A DNA stretch of 6,165 nucleotides, taken from NCBI GenBank assembly GCA_021804195.1, contig JAJZKJ010000141.1, forward strand, positions 1-6,165. The letters are read 5' to 3'. The translations under genes and the position numbers were made by a program. This document shows, in pieces, positions 1 through 5,369 of the stretch. The notes under the pieces were generated by a model. That model was given only the letters and a program-made list of their open reading frames with translations, searched no databases and was not told where the DNA came from. Position 1 is the stretch's first letter, and every line of letters begins with the position of its first letter. This stretch comes from Acidobacteriota bacterium (GTDB lineage: Bacteria; Planctomycetota; Phycisphaerae; WQYP01; JAJZKJ01).

Positions 1-1640
1 CGATATTTTTTCTTAAGCGTCAGGTTCGGCGTAACTTCCGCCAAGGCAAGATTGGCTTGATAAGTAACCGCCGGGGCCAGCCATTTTACCGGCGAACGAC
101 CCGATGGTGCGGGATTTAACGCCAGATTCGCATCATCCGTGGCGTTGTTTAAGGCGGTGACTGCCGCCGCGCCACAGGATGCAAGGTCCGTCGGACTTGG
201 CGCGGCTACGGGAGCGGTCTGGTTGATCAGCGGGTAAATAGAATCGCCGGCTTTGGCGCAAAGTCCCTGCAGTTTTAATATCTGCAATTTCATCTGGCAG
301 GCCGTGGCCGTATTGATTGATGCGATTGCCGCCTGCAAATTAAACAGCGATTGGAGGTTATGGTCTTCATTGGCCAGGATCAGCGGATCATTGGGCCGCA
401 GACCGCGGGTGGCCAACTGGCTGGCATAGATGCTGTTCTTGCTTTGTTCAAACGAAGCCTGTTTAAGGTCCTGCCGGGCCTGATTGGACAACGCGATGGC
501 GGCATCCGCCTGGTGCAGTGCGATTTTTAACTGTGCGGCAACCACGGTGAACTGATCCCCGACACTTGGAACACCCCGGTTATTCGCCGAGCCAATGATG
601 ACGGCTCTGGCACCGGCCTGAATTGCGGCAATCCGCCGCAGTGCTTTGGCGGCCACGCTGGCGGCTGTTTTACGGGCGGCGGCGAGCTCAACGGCATGAC
701 GGCCGGCGGCCGCGGCTTGCATGGCCACCAGATTTTCGTGGGCTTTCGCCTGCGCCAGGTGGGCGGCAATCAATTCAATTTTTTGCGAAACGCCCGCGGC
801 CTGATCCATTTTACCCATGGCCTGTTTGTATTCATTAAGCGAAACCGATCCGGTGGAATTATGGGATTTAACCACCAATGCCATCCCCGCCGAATTCAAG
901 GCATCACGGCGGGATTTGGCGGCCGCAAGCCGGCTTGCAAGCCGGGCGACCTGTTTGTGGGCGACGGCCAGACGTCGCCGGGCGACGACGCGGGCATGCA
1001 CGGCGCGCCGCAAGGCGTTTTTGTGCATGACGGCATAAATTTTGTATTCCGTCCGCAATTCCGCGGTCTTGAGGCGGTCGGAATTAAGCAGGGCGGAATC
1101 CTGGGTAATGGTGTTAAAGCGGGTGGTTAATTCGAGCAAAGCGGCGCTGAGTTTATTGATTCGCTGCTGTGACGCGAGCAGTTCAACCTGGCCTTTTTGA
1201 CTTTCAAGCAGACTCTTGAAATTGTGCCGCAGGCCGCCTTGCGAGATCAAGCTGGCCAGCATTGCGGAAGCATGCCGCAGATCCCGCATGGACGAACGAG
1301 GCGCCAAATAAGCGGCGGGGCTTTGTTTGGCGCGGGATTCAGCTTGCTGCAGGGCTTCGGGGGAAAGGGGCGAATGCAGTGCGACCGGGAATGAAGCCGC
1401 CGGGCGATAATCGCCGGCGCTGACCGTAAGACCGGCGGCGTCCTGACTGGCGTAAATGGCCGCCGTATCCGCCTTGCCGGAGGTTGAATTGCCGCATCCC
1501 GCCAGGCCGCAGGCCGCTGCGACCAACGCGGCGGCCGCCGCCAATTGAGGCAGGCGCGGCGTGAGCCCGCGCCGAATACCGGACTTGGCGTGCTCCGCGG
1601 TGAATGAATTTTCGGTTGCTGAAATTTCCATATCGTGCAT
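1..1640 (-). CDS. Large alanine-rich helical lipoprotein of unknown function (partial, C-terminus beyond left edge)
   Basis: The minus-strand frame is open from the ATG at 1640 to the left edge (546 codons, no stop). The start is set by an AGGAG at 1649-1653, 8 nt upstream. After an unusually long polar N-region with Arg23, Arg24 and Arg29 comes a hydrophobic Ala/Leu/Val core (about 33-47) and a lipobox Leu-Ala-Gly-Cys, with Cys49 as the lipidated residue. Gly50 at +2 fits outer-membrane rather than inner-membrane retention, by the proteobacterial rule. A Ser/Pro/Ala-rich linker follows to about residue 115. The rest is strongly helical, with coiled-coil-like Ala/Leu/Lys/Arg/Gln stretches at about 137-250 and 270-345 and more helix afterwards. 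No catalytic motif is recognised. A lipidated TolC/NodT-type efflux protein was considered because of the length and helices, but no diagnostic motif supports it. The reading frame and lipoprotein signal are secure; the function is unknown. Confidence 0.85.
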   Translation of the reverse strand, partial: MHDMEISATENSFTAEHAKSGIRRGLTPRLPQLAAAAALVAAACGLAGCGNSTSGKADTAAIYASQDAAGLTVSAGDYRPAASFPVALHSPLSPEALQQAESRAKQSPAAYLAPRSSMRDLRHASAMLASLISQGGLRHNFKSLLESQKGQVELLASQQRINKLSAALLELTTRFNTITQDSALLNSDRLKTAELRTEYKIYAVMHKNALRRAVHARVVARRRLAVAHKQVARLASRLAAAKSRRDALNSAGMALVVKSHNSTGSVSLNEYKQAMGKMDQAAGVSQKIELIAAHLAQAKAHENLVAMQAAAAGRHAVELAAARKTAASVAAKALRRIAAIQAGARAVIIGSANNRGVPSVGDQFTVVAAQLKIALHQADAAIALSNQARQDLKQASFEQSKNSIYASQLATRGLRPNDPLILANEDHNLQSLFNLQAAIASINTATACQMKLQILKLQGLCAKAGDSIYPLINQTAPVAAPSPTDLASCGAAAVTALNNATDDANLALNPAPSGRSPVKWLAPAVTYQANLALAEVTPNLTLKKKY

Positions 1641-1648
1641 TGCGGGCG

Positions 1649-1653
1649 CTCCT
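1649..1653 (-). promoter_or_regulatory. RBS of the lipoprotein gene
   Basis: AGGAG on the minus strand, 8 nt before the ATG at 1640. It decides the start over the second in-frame ATG at 1631. Confidence 0.75.
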
Positions 1654-1693
1654 GCCAAAAAATGTCCCGACAACCCGCCGAGAATCATCACTG

Positions 1694-1722
1694 TATGTAC
1701 CACCAGCGGCGGCGACCGTCAA
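1694..1722 (-). promoter_or_regulatory. Candidate sigma70-type promoter for the lipoprotein gene
   Basis: On the minus strand a -35 box TTGACG (1722-1717, five of six consensus bases) is followed by a 17-nt spacer and TACATA (1699-1694, three of six), preceded by an extended -10 TG (TGG just before the hexamer). Transcription would start near 1687, giving a leader of about 47 nt that contains the RBS. An A8 run on the same strand at 1753-1746 lies a little too far upstream for a typical UP element. Inferred from motif match only. Confidence 0.45.
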
Positions 1723-1827
1723 CCCTTGCCGGCTTGGCGTGGCGGTTTTTTTTAAGCTCAATCGCCTCCCTGTTTATCGTCATTCGCCCCGGCGGCGAGC
1801 GTTGATTTTTCACCGGGCGCCGAGGCG

Positions 1828-2232
1828 TTATGCCCGCTCCGGCGGTTTACCTTCACCGGCGGCGATGTACGCCCGGCGGCCGCGGGCATATTGGGCCGGA
1901 TCGGTATCGTCCGTGCGGCCGGGGCGGCTGTCATCCGCGGGCGGGTGGGTTAAACCTGCGGCGGAATTTTCCGCGGCGTTGGAGGCGGAATTATTATCGG
2001 CGGGGGATTGCCGCCACCAGGGATCGTGCGATCCGCAAATGCGCAAATGTATTTTTTTAAGCATGGGGCGGCACCATCCGCAGCCGGTGCCGGCGGAAAG
2101 GCAATCGGAAATTTGCGACGCCGCGGTCGGCTTCTCAATGCGGCAAAAGGCTTCTATCTTCCGTAACGGAACATGAAAGCAGAAGCAGATGGTGTCATCA
2201 GGCTTAAATGCCATGATTCCATTGTAATCCAT
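1828..2232 (-). CDS. BFD-like [2Fe-2S]-binding protein with disordered C-terminal extension
   Basis: A 134-residue protein. The N-terminal 65 residues match the BFD-like [2Fe-2S] fold: Cys16-Phe-Cys18, 32 residues, then Cys51-Gly-Trp-Cys54 inside the typical segment AGTGCGWCRP. These four cysteines should bind one cluster. Known relatives include bacterioferritin-associated ferredoxin, which reduces ferritin-bound iron for release, and the BFD modules of nitrite reductase and NifU. Three more cysteines (30, 44, 66) have no assigned role. Residues 68-134 are a polar Ser/Ala/Pro/Asp-rich tail ending in a Tyr/Arg-rich piece (TDDTDPAQYARGRRAYIAAG), which makes the protein about twice the length of a minimal Bfd. 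The ATG at 2232 has a weak RBS; the ATG at 2214 (Met7) is an alternative and keeps the whole domain. No ferritin gene is adjacent, so the partner is unknown. The domain is confident, the physiological role is not. Confidence 0.88.
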   Translation of the reverse strand: MDYNGIMAFKPDDTICFCFHVPLRKIEAFCRIEKPTAASQISDCLSAGTGCGWCRPMLKKIHLRICGSHDPWWRQSPADNNSASNAAENSAAGLTHPPADDSRPGRTDDTDPAQYARGRRAYIAAGEGKPPERA

Positions 2233-2252
2233 CGGCCCGTGCGATTGAAACG

Positions 2253-2291
2253 CCGATCCGCCGGCAATCGGAACGCCGCGTATGAACGCGG
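2253..2291 (-). promoter_or_regulatory. Two adjacent hairpins in the leader of the BFD-like gene
   Basis: Two inverted repeats stand side by side upstream of the ATG at 2232. One is CCGCGT/ACGCGG with a 4-nt loop (2276-2291); the other is CCGAT/ATCGG with a 9-nt loop (2253-2271). If transcription starts near 2321, both fold in the 5' leader. Neither is followed by a T run on the minus strand, so they look like leader structure rather than a terminator. They match no riboswitch I recognise. Confidence 0.35.
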
Positions 2292-2327
2292 GGATTCACG
2301 CAAGGGAAAAAGCGGCGGAAATCTGCT

Positions 2328-2333
2328 ATTATA
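2328..2333 (-). promoter_or_regulatory. Candidate -10 box for the BFD-like gene
   Basis: A perfect TATAAT on the minus strand (2333-2328), about 95 nt before the ATG at 2232. The expected -35 position (around 2351-2356, TCCGCC) is poor and there is no TG extension, so it would need an activator or may be chance. It is the best -10 match in this divergent intergenic region. Confidence 0.35.
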
Positions 2334-2464
2334 CGTGGCGCGCAGCGCGGGGCGGATGGCCTTGGCTGTGCGGCGGATTGCGGATGGAACGGCAATGCCG
2401 CCGGACCGTTTGCGGTGTGTATCCGCCGGTTTGTGTGACGCAAGAAACAGTACAGGAGCGGACC

Positions 2465-2527
2465 GTGAAAGCGGCCGCCGGATTTATACAATGTCAATGC
2501 CCGCCGCCGTGGAAAACCGCTGGATAA
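2465..2527 (+). CDS. Possible 20-codon upstream ORF overlapping the HAD gene start
   Basis: A GTG at 2465 sits 6 nt after a good AGGAG (2454-2458) and opens a 20-codon frame, VKAAAGFIQCQCPPPWKTAG, ending at TAA 2525-2527. It overlaps the first 37 nt of the HAD gene in another frame. The HAD ATG at 2491 has no convincing RBS of its own, so this short frame could deliver ribosomes to it by translational coupling. A product role is not claimed. The alternative is that the RBS is fortuitous, or that a frameshift hides a longer HAD N-terminus. Confidence 0.3.
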   Translation: MKAAAGFIQCQCPPPWKTAG

Positions 2528-3123
2528 CCGACCCTGATGCCCCTCTTCCGCCGGAGATCCGCGGGCTGATATTCGACTGCGACGGCACGCTGGTGGATAC
2601 CATGGGCGTGCATTACCGGGCATGGCTGAAGGCATTGGAAGGCACGGGTATTGCGTTGCCGGAGGACCGGTTTTATTCACTGGCCGGTGCGCCGACGATA
2701 AAAATAGCGGAAATGCTGGTGCGGGAGGCGGGTTCGGCGGCGTCGCCGGCGGCCATTACAAAGTGCAAAGAGGAGCATTACATTGCCGGGATTCCGCAAA
2801 TCCGGGAACTTGCCGTGGTGGTGGGGCTCGCCCGGCGCGAACGCGGGCGGCGCAAACTCGCGGTGGCCAGCGGCGGTTTTCATCATGTGGTGGACCGGCA
2901 ATTGGCGGCGTCCGGTTTAACGGAGTTATTCCCGGTGGTCATTTGTGCGGATGATGTCGCACACGGCAAACCGGCGCCGGACAGCTTTCTGGAGGCGGCG
3001 GCGCGCATGGGGCTGATGCCTGCCGAGTGTGTGGTATACGAAGATGCGCAGCTTGGCTTTCAGGCGGCGCGGGCCGCGGGAATGGCCGTGGTGGATGTGC
3101 GTCCGTGGTATCAGGGCGGATAG
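2491..3123 (+). CDS. HAD-superfamily (subfamily IA) hydrolase, YqaB/beta-phosphoglucomutase-like
   Basis: A 210-residue cytoplasmic enzyme, full length for the family. All HAD motifs are visible: motif I FDCDGT with nucleophile Asp29 and acid/base Asp31; motif II Ser127 in VASGG; motif III Lys160 in HGKPAPD; motif IV Glu184-Asp185 in VYEDA, for Mg2+. The helical cap sits between motifs I and II (about 36-110). HYRAW (41-45) after motif I and the segment LAGAPT (64-69) resemble E. coli YqaB, a fructose-1-phosphate-type phosphatase, more than beta-phosphoglucomutase, where an Arg is expected near Thr69. A sugar-phosphate phosphatase is therefore more likely than a mutase, but the substrate is not known. 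The frame is open upstream to an ATG at 2173, but that would run antisense through the BFD-like gene and add over 100 residues with no family counterpart. The ATG at 2491 (or 2497) is preferred. Confidence 0.9.
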   Translation: MSMPAAVENRWITDPDAPLPPEIRGLIFDCDGTLVDTMGVHYRAWLKALEGTGIALPEDRFYSLAGAPTIKIAEMLVREAGSAASPAAITKCKEEHYIAGIPQIRELAVVVGLARRERGRRKLAVASGGFHHVVDRQLAASGLTELFPVVICADDVAHGKPAPDSFLEAAARMGLMPAECVVYEDAQLGFQAARAAGMAVVDVRPWYQGG

Positions 3124-3147
3124 GGCGGGGGCTTCAATTTTTAGTTT

Positions 3148-3166
3148 GCCGTCCGGGCGGAGCGGC
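3148..3166. terminator. Hairpin between convergent genes, possible bidirectional terminator
   Basis: In the 47-nt gap between the stops of the HAD gene (3123) and the secreted-protein gene (3171) lies GCCG-TCC, a 4-nt loop, GGA-g-CGGC: 7 pairs with one bulged base. Its position suits termination of both transcripts. Neither side has a proper T run (the T5 at 3138-3142 precedes it on the plus strand), so intrinsic termination is uncertain. Confidence 0.35.
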
Positions 3167-3170
3167 CGGC

Positions 3171-3815
3171 TCACCAGTTCATGCTGGGCGGGCGGCCGAT
3201 CAGGGACTGCACGCGCTTGGCGATGATGATGGCGCGTTTCTGCCGGCGCTGCCGCAGGTCCGCGCGCAGGGTGTTGATCCGGCGGAGCAGCCGATTAAGT
3301 TCATGGGTGCGAATTTGCTGGCGGACATCAAATTGATCCGTCACAACTTTTACCAGCCGGTCGCGCAGTTTTTCAGCTTCGGCCTTGGGCAGGCCGGGCT
3401 GGCGCAATTCGCCGGCAATCTGGAAGGATTTGTGCGTGTCGGCGATATCCTGCAGGGTGAGATTAAACAGTTTGGGATCATGTTTTTGGAGGTGTTCAAG
3501 CCAGCGGAAGTTGGGGGCGGCCTCGCTTATAAGCCTGCTGAACTTGCGCGGGTGCGAATGGCGCAGGGCCAGCGCCTTGCGATATACATCCGGCTGGGTC
3601 CGCTGCAGAAAGGTCATGATCCGGTTGATCTGGTCCGGCGTAAGGCGGATGAGTGGCTTTTTTGCGGCCGGCTTGGCGGGGGCAGGTTTGGCCGCGACAG
3701 CCGGGTGCATGGCCGGTATGGCAGCCAGGGCAAGGATTCCCGCGGTAAGGAAGGCGGCAAACCGGTTTAAGCGGAATGTCTTTTTAGATGGATTCTGATT
3801 CATGTTCTGATGCAT
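3171..3815 (-). CDS. Secreted basic coiled-coil protein, third member of the ECF sigma cassette (unknown function)
   Basis: A 214-residue protein. The ATG at 3815 is chosen because AGGAG (3823-3827) lies 7 nt upstream. A signal peptide is clear: Lys11/Lys12/Arg15/Arg18, hydrophobic core 19-35, likely cleavage after Val-Ala-Ala at 40-42. A Lys/Pro/Ala-rich linker (43-54) follows. Residues 55-125 contain LTPDQ (58-62) and three copies of a Pro-x-x-aromatic-x-x-x-aliphatic motif (Pro75/Tyr78/Leu82, Pro89/Phe92/Ile96, Pro114/Phe117/Leu121). Residues 145-206 form a long, very basic helix or coiled coil (FDVRQQIR at 162-169, then Arg/Leu heptads). From memory, proteins with this C-terminal pattern recur beside ECF sigma genes in planctomycetes, without assigned function. 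LTPDQ and the helical build recall CpxP/Spy or heavy-metal-sensor periplasmic proteins, but the match is not strong. It lies 162 nt downstream of the anti-sigma gene on the same strand, so co-transcription is possible. Expected location is the periplasm. Confidence 0.85.
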   Translation of the reverse strand: MHQNMNQNPSKKTFRLNRFAAFLTAGILALAAIPAMHPAVAAKPAPAKPAAKKPLIRLTPDQINRIMTFLQRTQPDVYRKALALRHSHPRKFSRLISEAAPNFRWLEHLQKHDPKLFNLTLQDIADTHKSFQIAGELRQPGLPKAEAEKLRDRLVKVVTDQFDVRQQIRTHELNRLLRRINTLRADLRQRRQKRAIIIAKRVQSLIGRPPSMNW

Positions 3816-3822
3816 GGCAAAA

Positions 3823-3827
3823 CTCCT
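3823..3827 (-). promoter_or_regulatory. RBS deciding the start of the secreted-protein gene
   Basis: AGGAG on the minus strand, 7 nt before the ATG at 3815. It rules out the longer in-frame start at 3863, which would bury the signal peptide behind 16 extra residues. Confidence 0.75.
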
Positions 3828-3874
3828 AAGCCGGAAATGTAACGCGGCGGCGGCATTGTGCAAGGCAATTCATG

Positions 3875-3935
3875 GGCCATATTCAAAATTATGCCGGTGT
3901 ATGCCATATGGGGCCATGCGGGCAGTTGAGGCCAT
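3875..3935. repeat. Iterated GGCCAT and TATGCC motifs between the anti-sigma and secreted-protein genes
   Basis: GGCCAT occurs three times (3875-3880, 3912-3917, 3930-3935), with start-to-start distances of 37 and 18 nt. The last two copies share the longer GGCCATGCGG. Between them, TATGCC repeats 10 nt apart (3890 and 3900) and CCATATGG (3904-3911) is a palindrome. This 162-nt spacer holds no gene. It may carry a regulator site for the secreted-protein gene; no convincing promoter hexamers or terminator were found. Confidence 0.3.
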
Positions 3936-3977
3936 GCGGAAATGCCGGGCCGCGGGATGGGTGCGAAGGCGGCGGTA

Positions 3978-4601
3978 TCAATAACCGGAATCTCCGGGTG
4001 TCGGTGTGCTGTCAGTAACGTGCACGGAATCCAGAGCGTCCAGCAGATTCATCATGTTGGAATTGCCGGCATTGCCTTCCGCGGAAATTTTGCCGTCATG
4101 TTCCATGAGTTCCAGTCGCCGGGCCAGGGCGTCAACACGGGAGTGGCCTTCACCGGGAAGCTGCGATTCGGCCATTTCCTGGAAGGTGCTTTCCGCATCC
4201 TGTATCTGCTGGCGATGGGCTATCTGGCGTTCATGAACAATGTAAACCCCGGCCGCCACCACCAAAGCCGCCGCGACACCGGACGCCGCGGCCATGAATC
4301 CATAAAACAACCGGGCAAGCCCGGCCTGCCGCTGCCGCCGCCGCTGATCGTCCAGTACCTGGTGGATGCCCTTTTTAATGCCGTCGGCAATGTTTTCACG
4401 GGTAAATTGATCCAGTTGGTCGGTTTTTCCCGGCAGGGACCGGAGCAGCGTATAGCGGCCGCGGACGAGTTCATATTCCAGGTGGGCGGCGGGATATTTC
4501 TGCACGTGCTGCTGCAGGTGTTCCTTGGCGCCGGCTCCGAGTTCACCGGAGACATCAAGCAGGCAGGTCTGCGAAAGACTGAGTTTAGCGGGTCGTTTCA
4601 T
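3978..4601 (-). CDS. Membrane-anchored anti-sigma factor, zinc-less ZAS-like type
   Basis: A 207-residue protein. The ATG at 4601 has GGAGG at 4612-4608, 6 nt upstream and inside the end of the sigma gene; a TTG at 4607 is in frame but abuts this RBS. The N-terminal 50 residues read like an anti-sigma domain (LLDVSGELGAGAKEHLQQHV), yet where ZAS proteins carry His-x3-Cys-x2-Cys this has His32, Tyr36 and Ala39, so zinc should not bind there. A charged helix (about 60-97) leads to one transmembrane segment at about 99-122 (Ala/Val/Gly-rich, Arg/Gln-rich before it), giving N-in topology. The 85-residue C-terminal part is acidic, helical then flexible, and would face the periplasm as sensor or protease target. 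The 17-nt overlap with the sigma gene implies coupled translation and a matched ratio. The role as partner of that sigma is inferred from order, topology and domain pattern. Confidence 0.82.
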   Translation of the reverse strand: MKRPAKLSLSQTCLLDVSGELGAGAKEHLQQHVQKYPAAHLEYELVRGRYTLLRSLPGKTDQLDQFTRENIADGIKKGIHQVLDDQRRRQRQAGLARLFYGFMAAASGVAAALVVAAGVYIVHERQIAHRQQIQDAESTFQEMAESQLPGEGHSRVDALARRLELMEHDGKISAEGNAGNSNMMNLLDALDSVHVTDSTPTPGDSGY

Positions 4602-5169
4602 GGCCAACCTCCATCATCACACGCAATTTGCCCAAGGCCCGATGGGCCCTGGCCAGAACCGTGCCCAACGGACAATCCAGTGTTCGGGCGATCTCCTTGA
4701 ATGGCATATCGCCGTAATGCCGCAGCAATAATACCTGCCGGTCAAGTTCGGGCAACTTTTCCATGGCCGCATACAGGCGGTCCACATATTCCTTATGCTC
4801 CAGCGGTGCATCCGGGCTTTGTCCCTTGCCGGGCATGGTGTCAATTAAATCCACCTTTTGATCGCCGATTTCCACCTGCCCGGACCGGACCGGGTGGCGG
4901 GAGAGCGACCGGCTGTTGTCCCGCACCAAATTTACCAGAATGCGGAACAGCCAAGCCTCAAACTTTCCCTGATCCTCATAGCGATCCAGCTTTTGGACCA
5001 CGCGCAGGAACGTTTCCTGAACCAAGTCCGTGGCCAGTTCACTGCTTCGCGTGGACTGTACGGCGTAGCTGTACAGCCGTTGCCAGTACTGGTCAACCAG
5101 CGCGTCCCATGCGCTTTTATCACCATTGCGGCACCGGACTACCAGAGCGGCAAGGGTTGCGGCATCCAT
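4585..5169 (-). CDS. ECF-family RNA polymerase sigma factor
   Basis: A 194-residue sigma70-family protein of the short ECF type, with only regions 2 and 4. Region 2 spans about 24-88 and includes the core-binding and -10-recognising segment DLVQETFLRVVQKL (48-61) and FEAWLFRILVNLVRD (70-84). A variable linker (about 89-125) follows. Region 4 spans about 132-183, with LPELDRQVLLLRHYGDMPFK and the helix-turn-helix EIARTLDCPLGTVLARAHRAL (159-179) for the -35 element. Two ATGs, 5175 and 5169, are in frame. AGGA directly abuts the first and lies 6 nt before the second, so 5169 is preferred (the longer form adds only Met-Val). The gene directly precedes and overlaps the anti-sigma gene. The leader between it and the VOC gene carries a promoter-like site and several dyads. 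The ECF assignment is secure; its regulon and ECF group are unknown. Confidence 0.96.
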   Translation of the reverse strand: MDAATLAALVVRCRNGDKSAWDALVDQYWQRLYSYAVQSTRSSELATDLVQETFLRVVQKLDRYEDQGKFEAWLFRILVNLVRDNSRSLSRHPVRSGQVEIGDQKVDLIDTMPGKGQSPDAPLEHKEYVDRLYAAMEKLPELDRQVLLLRHYGDMPFKEIARTLDCPLGTVLARAHRALGKLRVMMEVGHETTR

Positions 5170-5212
5170 AACCATTCCTGTGTCTTAACGCGGAAAATCG
5201 CAATTTATTGCC

Positions 5213-5239
5213 AAAAATCAGCCATCCGAACGGCTGGCT
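5213..5239 (-). terminator. Terminator-like hairpin 43 nt before the sigma gene (possible attenuator)
   Basis: AGCCATCC (5220-5227), loop GAAC, GGCTGGCT (5232-5239): an 8-bp stem with one mismatch. On the minus strand the stem is followed after two bases by T5 (5217-5213), as in a Rho-independent terminator. On the plus strand TTTT (5239-5242) overlaps the end of the stem. It lies downstream of the candidate sigma promoter and upstream of the sigma ATG, so on the minus strand it could end read-through from the VOC gene or act as an attenuator. Confidence 0.5.
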
Positions 5240-5305
5240 TTTCGTCGAAATAACGCCTCGTTCCATTCGCTGCCGTGCATTCGCGCAATGCCCGCAATCT
5301 ACGGC

Positions 5306-5320
5306 GATAAACAGTTTATC
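5306..5320. promoter_or_regulatory. Perfect 15-bp palindrome, candidate operator
   Basis: GATAAAC-A-GTTTATC, a perfect 7-1-7 dyad about 15-30 nt downstream of the predicted start of the sigma transcript, where a bound repressor would block elongation. TTATCAC at its edge (5316-5322) recurs at 5343-5349, overlapping the candidate -10 box. A second palindrome ACAGCTGT lies at 5327-5334. The binding protein is unknown. It is not a good Fur box, because the TGATAA half-sites are 5 nt apart instead of 3. Confidence 0.5.
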
Positions 5321-5341
5321 ACGTCGACAGCTGTGCATTAG

Positions 5342-5369
5342 ATTATCACAAAACCGGCCGAAAATACAA
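5342..5369 (-). promoter_or_regulatory. Candidate sigma70-type promoter for the sigma/anti-sigma operon
   Basis: On the minus strand TTGTAT (5369-5364) and GATAAT (5347-5342, five of six consensus bases) are separated by 16 nt, with an extended -10 TG (TGT just before the hexamer). Transcription would start near 5335, giving a leader of about 165 nt that contains the palindrome and the terminator-like hairpin. A GGAAC at 5264-5260 might be an ECF-type -35 box for autoregulation, but no matching -10 was found at the usual 16-nt spacing. Confidence 0.5.

Noticed and set aside
1..1640. TolC-type outer membrane efflux protein
   Set aside because: Length, lipidation and helices are compatible, but no internal repeat or diagnostic motif of that family was found, so the function is left open.
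1726..1753. Plus-strand terminator suggested by T8 at 1746-1753 after a GC-rich stretch
   Set aside because: The preceding bases do not form a convincing stem, and no plus-strand gene ends there.
2173..2490. N-terminal extension of the HAD protein from an ATG at 2173
   Set aside because: It would run antisense through the BFD-like gene start, and HAD enzymes of this subfamily begin close to motif I.
3027..3770. A 247-codon open frame on the plus strand across the secreted-protein gene and the end of the HAD gene
   Set aside because: It overlaps two better supported genes, has low-complexity Gly/Arg composition and no RBS or motif.
3942..4700. A 252-codon open frame on the plus strand across the anti-sigma gene
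   Set aside because: It is antisense to a gene with a clear RBS, transmembrane segment and coupled sigma partner. The frame stays open because of GC-rich third positions, and it shows no domain.
5306..5320. Fur box reading of GATAAACAGTTTATC
   Set aside because: The TGATAA half-sites are 5 nt apart, not 3, and the right flank lacks the final A. The dyad is real but the Fur assignment is not supported.
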